DNA from: CAZART01 sp964487555
Lineage (GTDB): Bacteria; Bacteroidota; Rhodothermia; Rhodothermales; VXPQ01
NCBI GenBank assembly: GCA_964487555.1
Contig: CAZART010000044.1
Span: 1 to 39,314 of the forward strand
DNA: 39,314 nucleotides
Reading direction: 5' to 3'
The position numbers were made by a program, and so were the translations under genes. Positions 18,823 to 27,046 of the stretch are shown in pieces. The notes below the pieces were generated by a model. It was not told where the DNA came from. It ran no database searches and saw only the letters and a list, made by a program, of their open reading frames with translations. The first letter of the stretch is position 1; each line of letters opens with the position of its first letter.

Positions 18823-18867
18823 CGAGTTCGCTGGATTCGAACAACCAGTTGATAAAGGGAAGAGGCT

Positions 18868-20274
18868 CTAGGGCATCGACGGCGTGCTCGCGCCGGCTGA
18901 ATCTTCGGCTATCGTGCCGTCTATCTCTCGGGCCAGGCGCTGCTGCTTAGCCATGAACTCCCGAAGTAGGTCCTGGTCCTGAAGGCGCTGGAGCGACACG
19001 ACGCGCTCCCACGGGATGGGTCTGGCCCGCGCAACCACGTCCTCCTGGGACTGTGAACTCAGGAGGTTTTGTCCGACGGTCACGACCCATTCGCCTATTT
19101 GCACGCCCTGGATGCCGGCCATCTCTCTTCCCTGCGCCAGCACGGTCACAGGCTTGAAGACCATGGGCGTCGGTTCGCTAAGCGGCGGCGGACGGTCCTC
19201 GTCGAAAGATTCAGGTACGTCCATCGGAACTTCTTCTCCTAGCCGGGGAGCTACGTAAACGCCGGTGGCACCGGTGTTCGGATCCTCGTATAGTGCGCTT
19301 AGCGGCACGATGGTCGCCTGCTGGCTTTCTCCGTAGTGCACATCCACCATCACAAACATTCCGGGGCGCAACAAACCTTCGTCGTTCTCCACGTCAATGT
19401 CGGCTTCCGCGCTGAAGCTGCCGGCCTGAAGAAACGGTGAGATGCGAGAAATCTCTCCTCGAACATACCGTTCGCCAAGGCTCTCTGCGGTAATGAGCGC
19501 GGTCTGCCCGGTATTGATCCGGCCAAGCATTTCGTCAGTGATGGCCACCTTCACCCGGACATTGCTCAGGTCGCCCATGGTGAAAAGCTGCGTGTTCGGA
19601 TCTACGCGCATCCCGACTTCGACGTTGCGCTGCCCGACGTGCCCGGAAATAGGCGCTCGGACGACGGTGCGTCGAAGTGCCTCGTTCTGCTGATCGACGG
19701 TAGCCTGCGCCTGTTCGATGCGAGCTTGGGACTGCTGATACGACGCCTCTGCGCGATCAGCCTGCGCCTGAAGTGACTGCAGCTCCTGTTCGCTTTGAAA
19801 CTGTTTCTCCGCAAGTTCCCTCGTTCTTTCGAGACGCGACTGAAGCTCACGGAGCACCGCCTCAGCCTCTCTTGCTTGGGCTCGGGTGATCTGAAGCGAT
19901 GCCTCAGCCTGTCTCAGTTCATCGCGAAACTGCGTATCGCGCAGGTAGGCGAGGGGCTGCCCTTGTCGAACATATTCTCCGTTCTCGGCGACGACACGCA
20001 CAACGGGCGCGGAGATTTCTGCGTAGATGACCACCTGATTTCCGGCGCGGACCGTACCGCTGAGGCGTTTCTCGAGTGGCAAGGAGCCCGAGGTAGCCCG
20101 TACCACCTCAACGGCGGCAATGCCGCCCTCGTTCGGGGCACCCGGGCGACCGCCATTTGATTCCGCGTCGTAACAGGCGGGGAGCAGGAGCAGCGCGAAT
20201 AGAGCCGGAAGGAGAAGCGTAGTTCGATGCAGAAGCAAGGGATATCTGGATCTGTCGGGAGAGTTCGAAATCAT
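18868..20274 (-). CDS. RND efflux periplasmic adaptor lipoprotein (membrane fusion protein)
   Basis: A 468-residue HlyD/AcrA-type adaptor that links the RND pump to an outer-membrane channel. From the ATG at 20274 it begins with a hydrophobic signal ending LLLLPAC, so Cys34 should be lipidated. The biotinyl-lipoyl half-motif (VVRVVAENGEYVRQGQPLAY) precedes a long alpha-helical hairpin (about 125-200, rich in Glu, Gln and Arg). The second half-motif follows with VRAPISGHVG, then the beta-barrel and a C-terminal membrane-proximal domain. Upstream in-frame starts up to 20376 would put 34 non-signal residues before the lipobox, so 20274 is preferred. It is first in the two-gene efflux operon. The C-terminus carries a longer than usual tail rich in Gln/Arg/Asp. 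Confidence 0.92.
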   Translation of the reverse strand: MISNSPDRSRYPLLLHRTTLLLPALFALLLLPACYDAESNGGRPGAPNEGGIAAVEVVRATSGSLPLEKRLSGTVRAGNQVVIYAEISAPVVRVVAENGEYVRQGQPLAYLRDTQFRDELRQAEASLQITRAQAREAEAVLRELQSRLERTRELAEKQFQSEQELQSLQAQADRAEASYQQSQARIEQAQATVDQQNEALRRTVVRAPISGHVGQRNVEVGMRVDPNTQLFTMGDLSNVRVKVAITDEMLGRINTGQTALITAESLGERYVRGEISRISPFLQAGSFSAEADIDVENDEGLLRPGMFVMVDVHYGESQQATIVPLSALYEDPNTGATGVYVAPRLGEEVPMDVPESFDEDRPPPLSEPTPMVFKPVTVLAQGREMAGIQGVQIGEWVVTVGQNLLSSQSQEDVVARARPIPWERVVSLQRLQDQDLLREFMAKQQRLAREIDGTIAEDSAGASTPSMP

Positions 20275-20352
20275 CGGCGGACGCCGGTGGGGTGTGAGCG
20301 AGAGCCCCGCTATTTTCTTATCGAATTCCGCAGTGCCGCGTCTCGACATACA

Positions 20353-20377
20353 TGTTAACACACTCGTTCTTAACAAG
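20353..20377 (-). promoter_or_regulatory. TGTTAA repeat upstream of the efflux adaptor gene
   Basis: On the forward strand the palindrome TGTTAACA (20353-20360) and the related CTTAACAAG (20369-20377) lie 16 nt apart, about 80-100 nt before the adaptor ATG. Read on the reverse strand these are TTGTTAAG then TGTTAACA. Such paired half-sites could bind a regulator of the efflux operon, but no regulator gene is nearby and the assignment is only suggestive. Confidence 0.25.
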
Positions 20378-20543
20378 GGTACACCCTAATTGATCGGCAA
20401 AGCTGATCGAACTGCACGCCCGCGCCGTGAACTGCACGCATGTGTCTTGAGCACACCGGCGTCAGTGGCATCTATTGCACACGTATCGCTGAATGCGGGG
20501 CGCAATGGCGCACAGGGTGAAAAGCGCTTGGGAGGATAGAGAC

Positions 20544-20578
20544 AAAAAAGCCGGACAGGGAAACTACCCCGTCCGGCT
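20544..20578 (-). terminator. Intrinsic terminator of the beta-barrel gene
   Basis: Arms AGCCGGACAGGG (20549-20560) and CCCCGTCCGGCT (20567-20578) pair in 11 of 12 positions around a 6-nt loop. On the reverse strand the stem is followed by six T residues (20549-20544). It lies 70 nt beyond the stop of the gene at 20649-21113 and is a textbook Rho-independent terminator. Confidence 0.88.
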
Positions 20579-20648
20579 GCGGCGGTGCGCTCGCTCAATA
20601 TGCTGCTATGTCCCCGCATCTATTTTGACGGGCGGCTTGGCCGGTGAT

Positions 20649-21113
20649 TTAGATCCCGATCAATAATCCCCCTCGTACCCCGACATTAGCGCCATCGTTT
20701 ATGTTGATCCGGGCCTCGACAAACGGTCGGAGCCGGCCGAACCCAAATGTCGCGCCCGCGAGAAGATTGGGTCCCACTTCCGTGTTGCTGTCGCCGTTCT
20801 CCGGTTTTAAAAAGTCAATTCCGATCCCCGCACCGGCATAAGGGGTAAACGTCGTGTTATCCACGCCAAACGGATAGAGCGCGTTAACATCGATCTGAAG
20901 CCACGTGAAGTTGTCGATGAAATATGTCTCTAGTGAGGGATTGATGATGACAGGTAAACCGCCGAGCCCAAAGCGCAGCTGGCCTCCGGCGAAGAACTCC
21001 TCGACATCCAGGTTGTAGCCGACATTGACGCCGACACTATTCTGGGCGGAGGCATCGTGGGCCGCGAAAGAGATCACGGCAAGAAACAAGGAAATAAGTA
21101 CGATTCGCTTCAT
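20649..21113 (-). CDS. Small outer-membrane beta-barrel protein
   Basis: A 154-residue exported protein. Residues 1-23 form a clear signal peptide ending DASAQ. The mature part alternates hydrophobic and polar residues in short strands separated by turns (GVNVGYNLD, FTPYAGAGIGIDF, NLLAGATFGFGRLRPFVEARI, GVRGGLLIGI), the pattern of an eight-stranded OmpA/OmpX-type barrel. It ends in Ile rather than the usual aromatic residue. It resembles the small outer-membrane barrels common in Bacteroidota. A promoter-like TACATTTG lies 38 nt before the start, and a strong terminator follows, so it is probably a single-gene unit. Specific function unknown: structural or small-molecule porin are both possible. 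Confidence 0.8.
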   Translation of the reverse strand: MKRIVLISLFLAVISFAAHDASAQNSVGVNVGYNLDVEEFFAGGQLRFGLGGLPVIINPSLETYFIDNFTWLQIDVNALYPFGVDNTTFTPYAGAGIGIDFLKPENGDSNTEVGPNLLAGATFGFGRLRPFVEARININDGANVGVRGGLLIGI

Positions 21114-21150
21114 AGTATCGAAAGGCTAAATTGCGGATTAATATTCGCTT

Positions 21151-21158
21151 CAAATGTA
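21151..21158 (-). promoter_or_regulatory. Candidate Bacteroidota-type -7 promoter element for the beta-barrel gene
   Basis: Read on the reverse strand this is TACATTTG, an exact match to the Bacteroidota -7 consensus TAnnTTTG, placed about 38 nt before the ATG at 21113. I do not see a good -33 TTTG partner, so confidence is moderate at best. Confidence 0.4.
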
Positions 21159-21174
21159 TTGCTCAGAATATCCG

Positions 21175-21183
21175 TGGTATAAT
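21175..21183 (+). promoter_or_regulatory. Candidate extended -10 promoter for the gene at 21314
   Basis: TGGTATAAT is a perfect TATAAT with the TGn extension, which can work without a good -35; no well-spaced -35 is seen. Transcription would begin near 21190, giving a leader of about 125 nt that includes the hairpin at 21202-21230. Confidence 0.5.
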
Positions 21184-21201
21184 GACGCGAACGGCTAGTT
21201 T

Positions 21202-21230
21202 CAGCATGGGGGACGGCCCCCGTGAAGCTG
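21202..21230 (+). promoter_or_regulatory. GC-rich hairpin in the leader of the gene at 21314
   Basis: CAGC-ATGGGGG (21202-21212), loop ACGG, then CCCCCGT (21217-21223), a GAA bulge and GCTG (21227-21230). This gives a 7-bp stem (one G-U pair) plus a 4-bp outer stem. No T-run follows, so it is more likely a leader structure than a terminator. Role unknown. Confidence 0.4.
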
Positions 21231-21313
21231 TAGTAACAGAACGACAGCGTTACATCGTGCGGCACGGCAGATCCACATCATGAGCATCCATCAGGTGATT
21301 GCAATTTCGGTTC

Positions 21314-22990
21314 ATGGGTAAGCGACTCCTCCTCGTCTTCGCTGCGTTCGTCGTTCAGTCGGCGTACGGACAGGTCGAGTCCGATCGTTCCGCGCGTCGG
21401 ACCTCGGCGGGGCCGGTACGCGGCGTGGTGTGGGAAATGCCGTCGCGAACCGAAGTCGCTGTGCGCGATCTTTCGGAGATGCACCGGATCGGCGTAGAAG
21501 CCGTCCGCACGAGTGTAATTCGGAATGCGGAGGTGCTTACGCTGGCCGACACGCTGGACATCGACTTCTACGTCGATTTACCGATTGCGCGTTTTCCGGC
21601 GAAGCGGCTGCGTGATACGCTGGACTACGCGGCCGCCGTGCTCGATACCGTTCTCGGTCTGGCGCAGATTCACCCGTCCATACGGCACATCGGGTTGGCT
21701 CGTCATGTCGATGTGACCGATAGCGTCGCCTGCGCCGCCATTGAACGTCTGGCTGATCGAGCACGTCGCGAGGGCCCGTCCGGCACGCAGGTGTATTATG
21801 TTACACGATTTACGACCTCCGACCAATGCGCCCAAGCTGTCGACTTCGTGTTGGTCGACGTGCGCGATCGGGATAATCCTATCGCTCCCTTCCGTGCCCG
21901 ACGATCGGGCGCCGTAGGCGTGGGAGCGCTGGGAATATGGGTTCGAAGCGATACGCTCGGGGGGCTACGCGTTCCGTCGTCACCACAGGCACAGGCGAGG
22001 TACTTTGAGGAATTTCTACCGATCCTGCTGTCCGACACCCTGAGCTTCGCACCGCGAGTCGTGTTCGTGCACCGTTGGCGCGACGTTCGGCTATCCAATC
22101 CACGCACGGCTCACGACCTGGACGATCCGTACATCCAGCGCTACGGTCTGCGGACGTTCGAAGGCGTCAAGCGCCCGGCCTACGAGGTCGTAAAGGGAAT
22201 TTATACCAACGAGCAGATGACATTCGCGTTCTACGCCGGCAGTGCTTCGACAGGCGGTGCGCCGTGGACGACATTTTTTGGATGGGGTGTCATTGCCCTC
22301 CTCGGAACGTTTTATGCGCTGTCTCCGCGTTTCCGCCATATGCTCCCACGTTACTTCGGCGCCCGGTTCTTTTATCGGGATGCGGTGCGTGAAGGGCGCG
22401 ACGTGCTTTTCGGCGCCAGCACCGTCTTGCTCATAGCCACGTCGGCGGCGTGTGGTCTCACCGTCACCGTGATTGTGGATGTCCTTCGGATGACGGAGCC
22501 GTTCGGTACGGCCGTTCTATGGCTACCCCGACGCACTCAGGATGTGGTCGTTACCCTGCTTGCCGAACCGTACGCGCTCCTGGTCCTCGCGGGCTGCGCC
22601 TATGCCGTGGCAATGATTCTGTGGACGACCGTGCTATCCCTGTTGTCGACGCGGCGGTATCCCATCGCGCCAGGTCAGGCGCTGATGCTCGTCGTCTGGC
22701 CGCGGTGGCCTCTACTGATTTTGATGCTTGCCGCGATGGTCGTCGCGTCGATCGGCAGCGTCACTCCTATTGTGGTCCTTATCCTTGGCGCAGCGTGGAT
22801 CTTGGTGAGTGTGCTCGCTGTCGGTCGCGCTCTAATGGACTTCGTCCTCGTGACGCGCATTCCCATCTATCTCTTGATCCCGGCCGTGATTTTAAATCCC
22901 GGCGTTGTTGCTGCCATCGTATTGACCGTTATCGTACTGCCCATCCAACCGGAGCTGTGGTTCCTTTGGAACATGGCCGCCAAGCCGTAA
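21314..22990 (+). CDS. Exported domain plus multi-spanning membrane protein, function unknown
   Basis: A 558-residue protein I cannot assign to a named family. The ATG at 21314 begins a good signal peptide (MGKRLLLVFAAFVVQ to AYGQ). Residues about 25-300 look like an exported alpha/beta domain. The opening segment RGVVWEMPSRTEV, the MHRIGVEAVRTSVI motif and later strand-helix repeats recall the (beta/alpha)-barrel of glycoside hydrolases, but I see no clear catalytic pair. From about 320 to the end there are roughly six membrane helices, reminiscent of Yip1-type domains. A TTG at 21299 would add five residues and is less likely. The gene is divergent from the beta-barrel gene and convergent with the glycosyltransferase-like gene, ending only 7 nt from it. 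Confidence 0.75.
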   Translation: MGKRLLLVFAAFVVQSAYGQVESDRSARRTSAGPVRGVVWEMPSRTEVAVRDLSEMHRIGVEAVRTSVIRNAEVLTLADTLDIDFYVDLPIARFPAKRLRDTLDYAAAVLDTVLGLAQIHPSIRHIGLARHVDVTDSVACAAIERLADRARREGPSGTQVYYVTRFTTSDQCAQAVDFVLVDVRDRDNPIAPFRARRSGAVGVGALGIWVRSDTLGGLRVPSSPQAQARYFEEFLPILLSDTLSFAPRVVFVHRWRDVRLSNPRTAHDLDDPYIQRYGLRTFEGVKRPAYEVVKGIYTNEQMTFAFYAGSASTGGAPWTTFFGWGVIALLGTFYALSPRFRHMLPRYFGARFFYRDAVREGRDVLFGASTVLLIATSAACGLTVTVIVDVLRMTEPFGTAVLWLPRRTQDVVVTLLAEPYALLVLAGCAYAVAMILWTTVLSLLSTRRYPIAPGQALMLVVWPRWPLLILMLAAMVVASIGSVTPIVVLILGAAWILVSVLAVGRALMDFVLVTRIPIYLLIPAVILNPGVVAAIVLTVIVLPIQPELWFLWNMAAKP

Positions 22991-22997
22991 CCTACCG

Positions 22998-23975
22998 TTA
23001 GCCTACTTTCGCCAGGACCGGCTCGACGCGACGAGTGCGCTGCGTCCACACGCGTTCGGAGAAGGCGAAGAAAGGTTTTTTGTGATGAAGCCACCCGAAG
23101 TGAAGGGCGACCGGGACGACGTCCTGATAATCGCCTCGGCCGGGAATACGGGTGAAGAAACGGATGAGCCGGTCACGAAGGCGGGCATTCCGAACGCCGC
23201 GGATGGAATAGACAAGACGGTCGCTGAAATAGCGGCACCTGACGTTTCGAAAATCGGGATCGTACTGCGTTAGCCCCTCGATGAAGTCGAGCTGAGGGCT
23301 CATTGCTCCGTGGTGCCACGGAATGATGGGAAGCTCCAGACGGCTCATCGCCATCGCGAGGCTCCACTCACAGGATTCTTCGCTGCGGCCCTCCTTAAGT
23401 CGGCTGCGGAAGTGAGTTTCGCCTCGCCGCTGAAGGAATTCCGAAGCCGTCTCGCAGACCTGCCGGGTTAGCGACGCGTCGGCGGCATAGATCATCCCGG
23501 CCTGTACGCGCGGCAAATGCGTGAGGTTAAAGCGCCGCATCGTTCGACGTCTGCGGTCGAGAAGAATGTCGGCCAGAACACCCCAACCCTTGGGGCCACC
23601 GAAAAAGAAATCGGCGCGTTCGAGACCGGTGGCGGTAAACGAGTAGGCTCTTAAGCGCTGCCACAGCGGCTCGGGACTGTTGCACCACACCATGTCCGCA
23701 TCTATGAAAAGGCACCGCTCGTACGGCATGAACCGGTGCAAATGGTGCTTGAATCCGACGATGGAACAGTGCTCTTCCGGAAGCAGCTCGATATCCTGAA
23801 ACAGACCGCCCAGCCCATTCTCTTCCAATGATGCGCGATGTGAAGGCGGGCAGAAAAGTGCGACCGGACGTTCCGGGTCGTGACGGCGAAGGGTTACGAC
23901 CGAGGCCACGGCGTGACGAACGTACTGCTCATGACCGTATGTATGTAGGACGTATCCTTCGATAGGGGCGGGCAT
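22998..23975 (-). CDS. Glycosyltransferase-like protein (GT-A fold, DxD motif)
   Basis: A 325-residue soluble protein. It starts with a strand-loop typical of nucleotide-sugar transferases (IEGYVLHTYG) and has the metal-binding DxD motif as Asp92-Ala-Asp94 in RCLFIDADMVWC, followed by PKGWGV and a later HFGWLHHKK. This layout resembles GT8-like or related GT-A enzymes, where the aspartates hold a divalent metal and the sugar nucleotide. Donor, acceptor and pathway are unknown. The ATG at 23975 is preferred; a TTG at 23984 would add three residues. It stands alone, convergent with the upstream membrane-protein gene, and no other sugar-metabolism gene is adjacent. It may modify a surface polymer, but that is inference. 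Confidence 0.7.
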   Translation of the reverse strand: MPAPIEGYVLHTYGHEQYVRHAVASVVTLRRHDPERPVALFCPPSHRASLEENGLGGLFQDIELLPEEHCSIVGFKHHLHRFMPYERCLFIDADMVWCNSPEPLWQRLRAYSFTATGLERADFFFGGPKGWGVLADILLDRRRRTMRRFNLTHLPRVQAGMIYAADASLTRQVCETASEFLQRRGETHFRSRLKEGRSEESCEWSLAMAMSRLELPIIPWHHGAMSPQLDFIEGLTQYDPDFRNVRCRYFSDRLVYSIRGVRNARLRDRLIRFFTRIPGRGDYQDVVPVALHFGWLHHKKPFFAFSERVWTQRTRRVEPVLAKVG

Positions 23976-24132
23976 GTGGATCAACTACTTGGCGGATGCT
24001 TGGCAATAGACCCGGGTCGTCTATTCGTTCGCGACCGGAGAGAGAGGATAGCATAATACAAATGTTACCTCTACGCCACGTCTCCTTTGTTGTTCTCAAG
24101 GAGGAGAAGCATGCCGAACGATCCCATTTCCG

Positions 24133-24744
24133 TCACGAGTTCATCTTTTCCAGCTTCTTGTTCAAGCTGGTCATCAGCGCGTCGAAGCCTCTTTTCCTGA
24201 TGACCGTCTGAAACGAGCGAGCATAGCCCTCGGCCGTACTGACGTCATCGAGGATGATATCCTGGACCATCCACTCGCCCTCTTTCAGACCCATGACGTA
24301 GCTTACTTCGGTGGGCACGTCCTTATAGACCGTCGTCGTGAGGACGGTGGCGGAGGTGCCATTTACGTCGACATCCTTGTACGTCACCTTTGAGCGATAG
24401 ACGTCGAGGTTCGACAAGGACTGAGCGCGAACGATCTCAGTGAATACGTGGACGAACTGCGTCCGCTGGGCGTTCGTTACGTTGGTCCAGAACTCACCGA
24501 GAGCCCGGCGGCCCATGGCCTCGAAATCGATTCCCTGATTGATAACCTCCTTAAGCTTCTCGCGCTGGGCGTCGGTAATGGTTTTGTTGCTGCCAAGCAC
24601 ATTCTTGATTTCACGGTCGCGTTGTTCGAGGAGCTGTTTGATCTCCCGTGCCGTGTCCGAATCCTGGGCTTTAGCGGTAGCAGCAGAAACGGTGCCGCCG
24701 ACGAACAAAAAGAGGAGGACAGTGGCCAGTATTTTGTTCACCAT
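24133..24744 (-). CDS. MlaC-family periplasmic phospholipid-binding protein
   Basis: A 203-residue exported protein of the MlaC/Ttg2D family. In proteobacteria MlaC carries phospholipids across the periplasm between the outer membrane and the MlaFEDB transporter. The signal peptide spans about 1-28 (MVNKILATVLLFLFVGG to AKAQD). Family features are ALGEFWTNVTNAQRTQFVHVF in the central helical part, the YKDVPTEVSYVM strand, and the EGEWMVQDIILDDVSTAEGY end segment. Upstream in-frame ATG at 24762 would add six residues. It is third in a reverse-strand group after a HAD hydrolase and a TolC-like channel (80-nt spacer). The mla transporter genes are not in the window, so its partners are unseen. 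Confidence 0.88.
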   Translation of the reverse strand: MVNKILATVLLFLFVGGTVSAATAKAQDSDTAREIKQLLEQRDREIKNVLGSNKTITDAQREKLKEVINQGIDFEAMGRRALGEFWTNVTNAQRTQFVHVFTEIVRAQSLSNLDVYRSKVTYKDVDVNGTSATVLTTTVYKDVPTEVSYVMGLKEGEWMVQDIILDDVSTAEGYARSFQTVIRKRGFDALMTSLNKKLEKMNS

Positions 24745-24824
24745 GATAGATTCTGTACACAAATCTTGATCGATGATTGCACGCCTCCGGAGAGAACGCG
24801 GATGATTCCTTGGTCACTACCAAT

Positions 24825-26255
24825 TTAATCAACAAGCATGCCGGATCGCGCATTTTGGACGAGCATGCCCGTCGCGGCCAATAGTCGGAGCACCGTTACA
24901 TTATAGCGTTGGACTCGTTCAAAATAGCCGGCTTCTAGTTCGAGGGCGGCCTGAACGGCATCGACGAGATTCTCGGTGTCTCCGAGGTCCAGATCAAAAT
25001 TGATCTGCTCGGTTCTCAGCCAGTCCCTGGCGATTCTCAGTGCTTCGTGCTGCGCTTCCATGGCCGCGCGAGCCGCGATGAGATTGCGGTATGCTTCCTC
25101 GACTTCGAAAAGCACGAGCTGGTGTGCAGCCGTCATCTGATAGCGGACTTCGTTTCGCTCCGCCTCGGCTTGCTCTACGCGCGCACGTGTCTGGGCGAAA
25201 TTTAGCGGCAGCCGCAGACCGAGACCGGCTCGAAGGCTGCGACCGCGATAAGGATCGCTGACGTAAGGATTCGGCTGGCGATATCGACCTTCGGAAAGGG
25301 TGATTCGGGATTCAATGCCGAGAAACAGTTTCGGGAAATAATTGGATCGGGCCACGTTCACGAGGGCCTCACGTGCCGCCACACCTGCGCGGGCCTGCGC
25401 CAGCTCCGGCCGGTTCTCGAACGCCCGATTTTGATAAGCTTCGAGTGAATCCAACGCAAATGAAATCGGTGTCAGCACCTGATCATCCGCAGCGACTGTT
25501 ATGGATGGCGGGAGAAAGAGCTGCAGTTCGAGCGCGCTCCGGACGGTACGGAGGCGTTGATTGACTTCAACGACCCGCGTCAAGATTTCCTGTTCGGTGA
25601 TCTGCACCTTGAAGAGATCGGCATCGTCCACATCTTCGGCGCCCTCGTCGAGGAGCCTTCTGATTTCGCGGTCCGCTTGATCAACGATGTCCCCTGCCTC
25701 TACCGCCAGGCGCTCGAGGGCCTCGGCGAGCAGGAGTCCGTAGTACAACTCACCCGTCCGCAGCGCGATTTCAATCTCTTTCTCTTGCACAGACGCCTTT
25801 TCGACGTCAATCCCGTATCGCGCGGCTTGAATACTGCCGCTAAGCTCTCCCCACGTGTAGATGGGTTGAATGAGACTGGCCTCGAAACGATTCAGAGGCC
25901 GCCAGTCTTCCCAGTTATTCCGCACGTCCGGGTCAAGGTACAGTTCATCGGTGTCGACACCTTCGGGCACGTTCTTGAGTCCGGGCGCGACGGCGTGAGC
26001 GGTCTGGAGATTGAACTCCGTGGCGAATCGGCTTGCGAGCGCAAGGTTCTTTCGCGCCTCTGCAAAGGCGAGCTCAGAAGCGACCGCACCGACTTCAGGA
26101 CTCACGTCCAGTGCACGCACGACGGCGTCGGTCACGTCGACGACCAGGGTGTCGCGTGGCGGCGTGACGGTCTGCGCGTCAGCGGACGGCGCGGCAGCAG
26201 CAAACAGGGAGACGGCAGCAAGGATCGTTCGGATGCGCAGGCGGAGGAAATGCAT
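24825..26255 (-). CDS. TolC-like outer-membrane efflux channel
   Basis: A 476-residue outer-membrane factor. The signal peptide ends SADAQ near residue 28. Two repeated halves of long amphipathic helices (coiled coil) alternate with short strand segments, as in TolC/OprM: for example LSGSIQAARYGIDVEKASVQ in the first half and FAQTRARVEQAEAERNEVRY in the second. Such trimeric channels work with RND or ABC pumps through adaptor proteins. The RND pair at 15664-20274 lacks its own channel gene, so this could serve it, though it is 4.5 kb away. It is 6 nt from the HAD gene upstream and 80 nt from the MlaC gene downstream; the group is probably one operon. Confidence 0.9.
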   Translation of the reverse strand: MHFLRLRIRTILAAVSLFAAAAPSADAQTVTPPRDTLVVDVTDAVVRALDVSPEVGAVASELAFAEARKNLALASRFATEFNLQTAHAVAPGLKNVPEGVDTDELYLDPDVRNNWEDWRPLNRFEASLIQPIYTWGELSGSIQAARYGIDVEKASVQEKEIEIALRTGELYYGLLLAEALERLAVEAGDIVDQADREIRRLLDEGAEDVDDADLFKVQITEQEILTRVVEVNQRLRTVRSALELQLFLPPSITVAADDQVLTPISFALDSLEAYQNRAFENRPELAQARAGVAAREALVNVARSNYFPKLFLGIESRITLSEGRYRQPNPYVSDPYRGRSLRAGLGLRLPLNFAQTRARVEQAEAERNEVRYQMTAAHQLVLFEVEEAYRNLIAARAAMEAQHEALRIARDWLRTEQINFDLDLGDTENLVDAVQAALELEAGYFERVQRYNVTVLRLLAATGMLVQNARSGMLVD

Positions 26256-26261
26256 AGCGCC

Positions 26262-27023
26262 TCACACTTCACCTTCCATCGCGTTGAGTGCGAGGCGTTC
26301 GCCGAAATTCGTGATGAGATCCGGCAGTTCGTCGACATCGAGAATGACTACGTGAGCGCCGTGATTTCGGAGGAGGCGTTCCAGCTCCACTTTCTCCTCA
26401 ACGTAGGGCGGAATGATGCCTATAGCCCACATTCCCGCGGCGCGGGCGGACGACATGTCGTCAACGGTGTCGCCGACGTAGGCGCTGACGTCGGGGTGAA
26501 GGCGGCGTCCGGCGGCATCAAGAATCGCGAGGGCGTGTTGAAGTGGGTAGGGATCGGGTTTCGCGCGTCCCTCCTGCTTCTCCTTCGAGACGACAAGTGG
26601 GAAATAACGCTTCCAGCCAAACCGGTTGATCGTCCACCGCGCCTCGGCGTCGGGCCGCCCGGTGACGATGCCCATGACCCGGTCGGTCTTGCAGAGTTTT
26701 TCAAGCGTACGCGTCTGGATGAGCGGCGGTTCTTCGGCGATGAATCCGTCCCAATTATCACCGCGGTAGCGACGCTGAAACTCTTCAACCACGCGACTGA
26801 ACGGAACCGTCATGCTGGTATCCGTAATGATGGCGTGCGTCAGTTTCCAATCGTCGTTAAACCCGCCTACGTTTTTGTAGCGCTGAATCGTCCCCGCAAG
26901 AATCTTGCGCCCCGTGAACTGTTCGACCGTTTCTTCGATGGCACGCCGATAAGAGCGTGACACGTCGACCAGGACGCCGTCCATATCGAAGAAAAGCGCC
27001 TTGAGTTCGACTTTTTCGGTCAT
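26262..27023 (-). CDS. HAD superfamily hydrolase, subfamily IA
   Basis: A 253-residue haloacid-dehalogenase-type phosphatase. Motif I is DMDGV, with nucleophile Asp13 and Asp15. Motif II is VTGRP, motif III has the Lys in GRAKPDPYPL, and motif IV is VGDTVDDM. The helical cap (about 20-90) is of the C1 type. The cap sequence does not allow a substrate to be named; phosphoglycolate-phosphatase-like or sugar-phosphate roles are possible. It is first in the group with the TolC-like and MlaC-like genes, 6 nt before the former. The connection between a cytoplasmic phosphatase and envelope genes is not obvious and may only reflect co-transcription. Confidence 0.85.
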   Translation of the reverse strand: MTEKVELKALFFDMDGVLVDVSRSYRRAIEETVEQFTGRKILAGTIQRYKNVGGFNDDWKLTHAIITDTSMTVPFSRVVEEFQRRYRGDNWDGFIAEEPPLIQTRTLEKLCKTDRVMGIVTGRPDAEARWTINRFGWKRYFPLVVSKEKQEGRAKPDPYPLQHALAILDAAGRRLHPDVSAYVGDTVDDMSSARAAGMWAIGIIPPYVEEKVELERLLRNHGAHVVILDVDELPDLITNFGERLALNAMEGEV

Positions 27024-27046
27024 TTGTCGTTGCTATTTGATTCGTC

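Larger units (their letters stand above)
20275..20648. other. Intergenic region upstream of the efflux operon
   Basis: 374 nt without a convincing gene. It holds the terminator of the beta-barrel gene (20544-20578) and a TGTTAA-type repeat (20353-20377) that may be an operator for the efflux genes. No confident sigma-70 or Bacteroidota -33/-7 promoter was found. Confidence 0.5.

Noticed and set aside
20386..20619. A 77-codon reverse frame between the barrel gene and the adaptor gene
   Set aside because: It contains the terminator stem-loop and T-run of the barrel gene, and lacks a ribosome site and any domain.
24080..24110. CTCCTT / AAGGAG inverted repeat beyond the MlaC-like gene as a terminator
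   Set aside because: The stem is only six base pairs and no T-run follows on the reverse strand.
25557..26960. A 467-codon forward frame opposite the TolC-like and HAD genes
   Set aside because: It is antisense to two genes with clear family motifs and spans the boundary between them. No domain was recognised.
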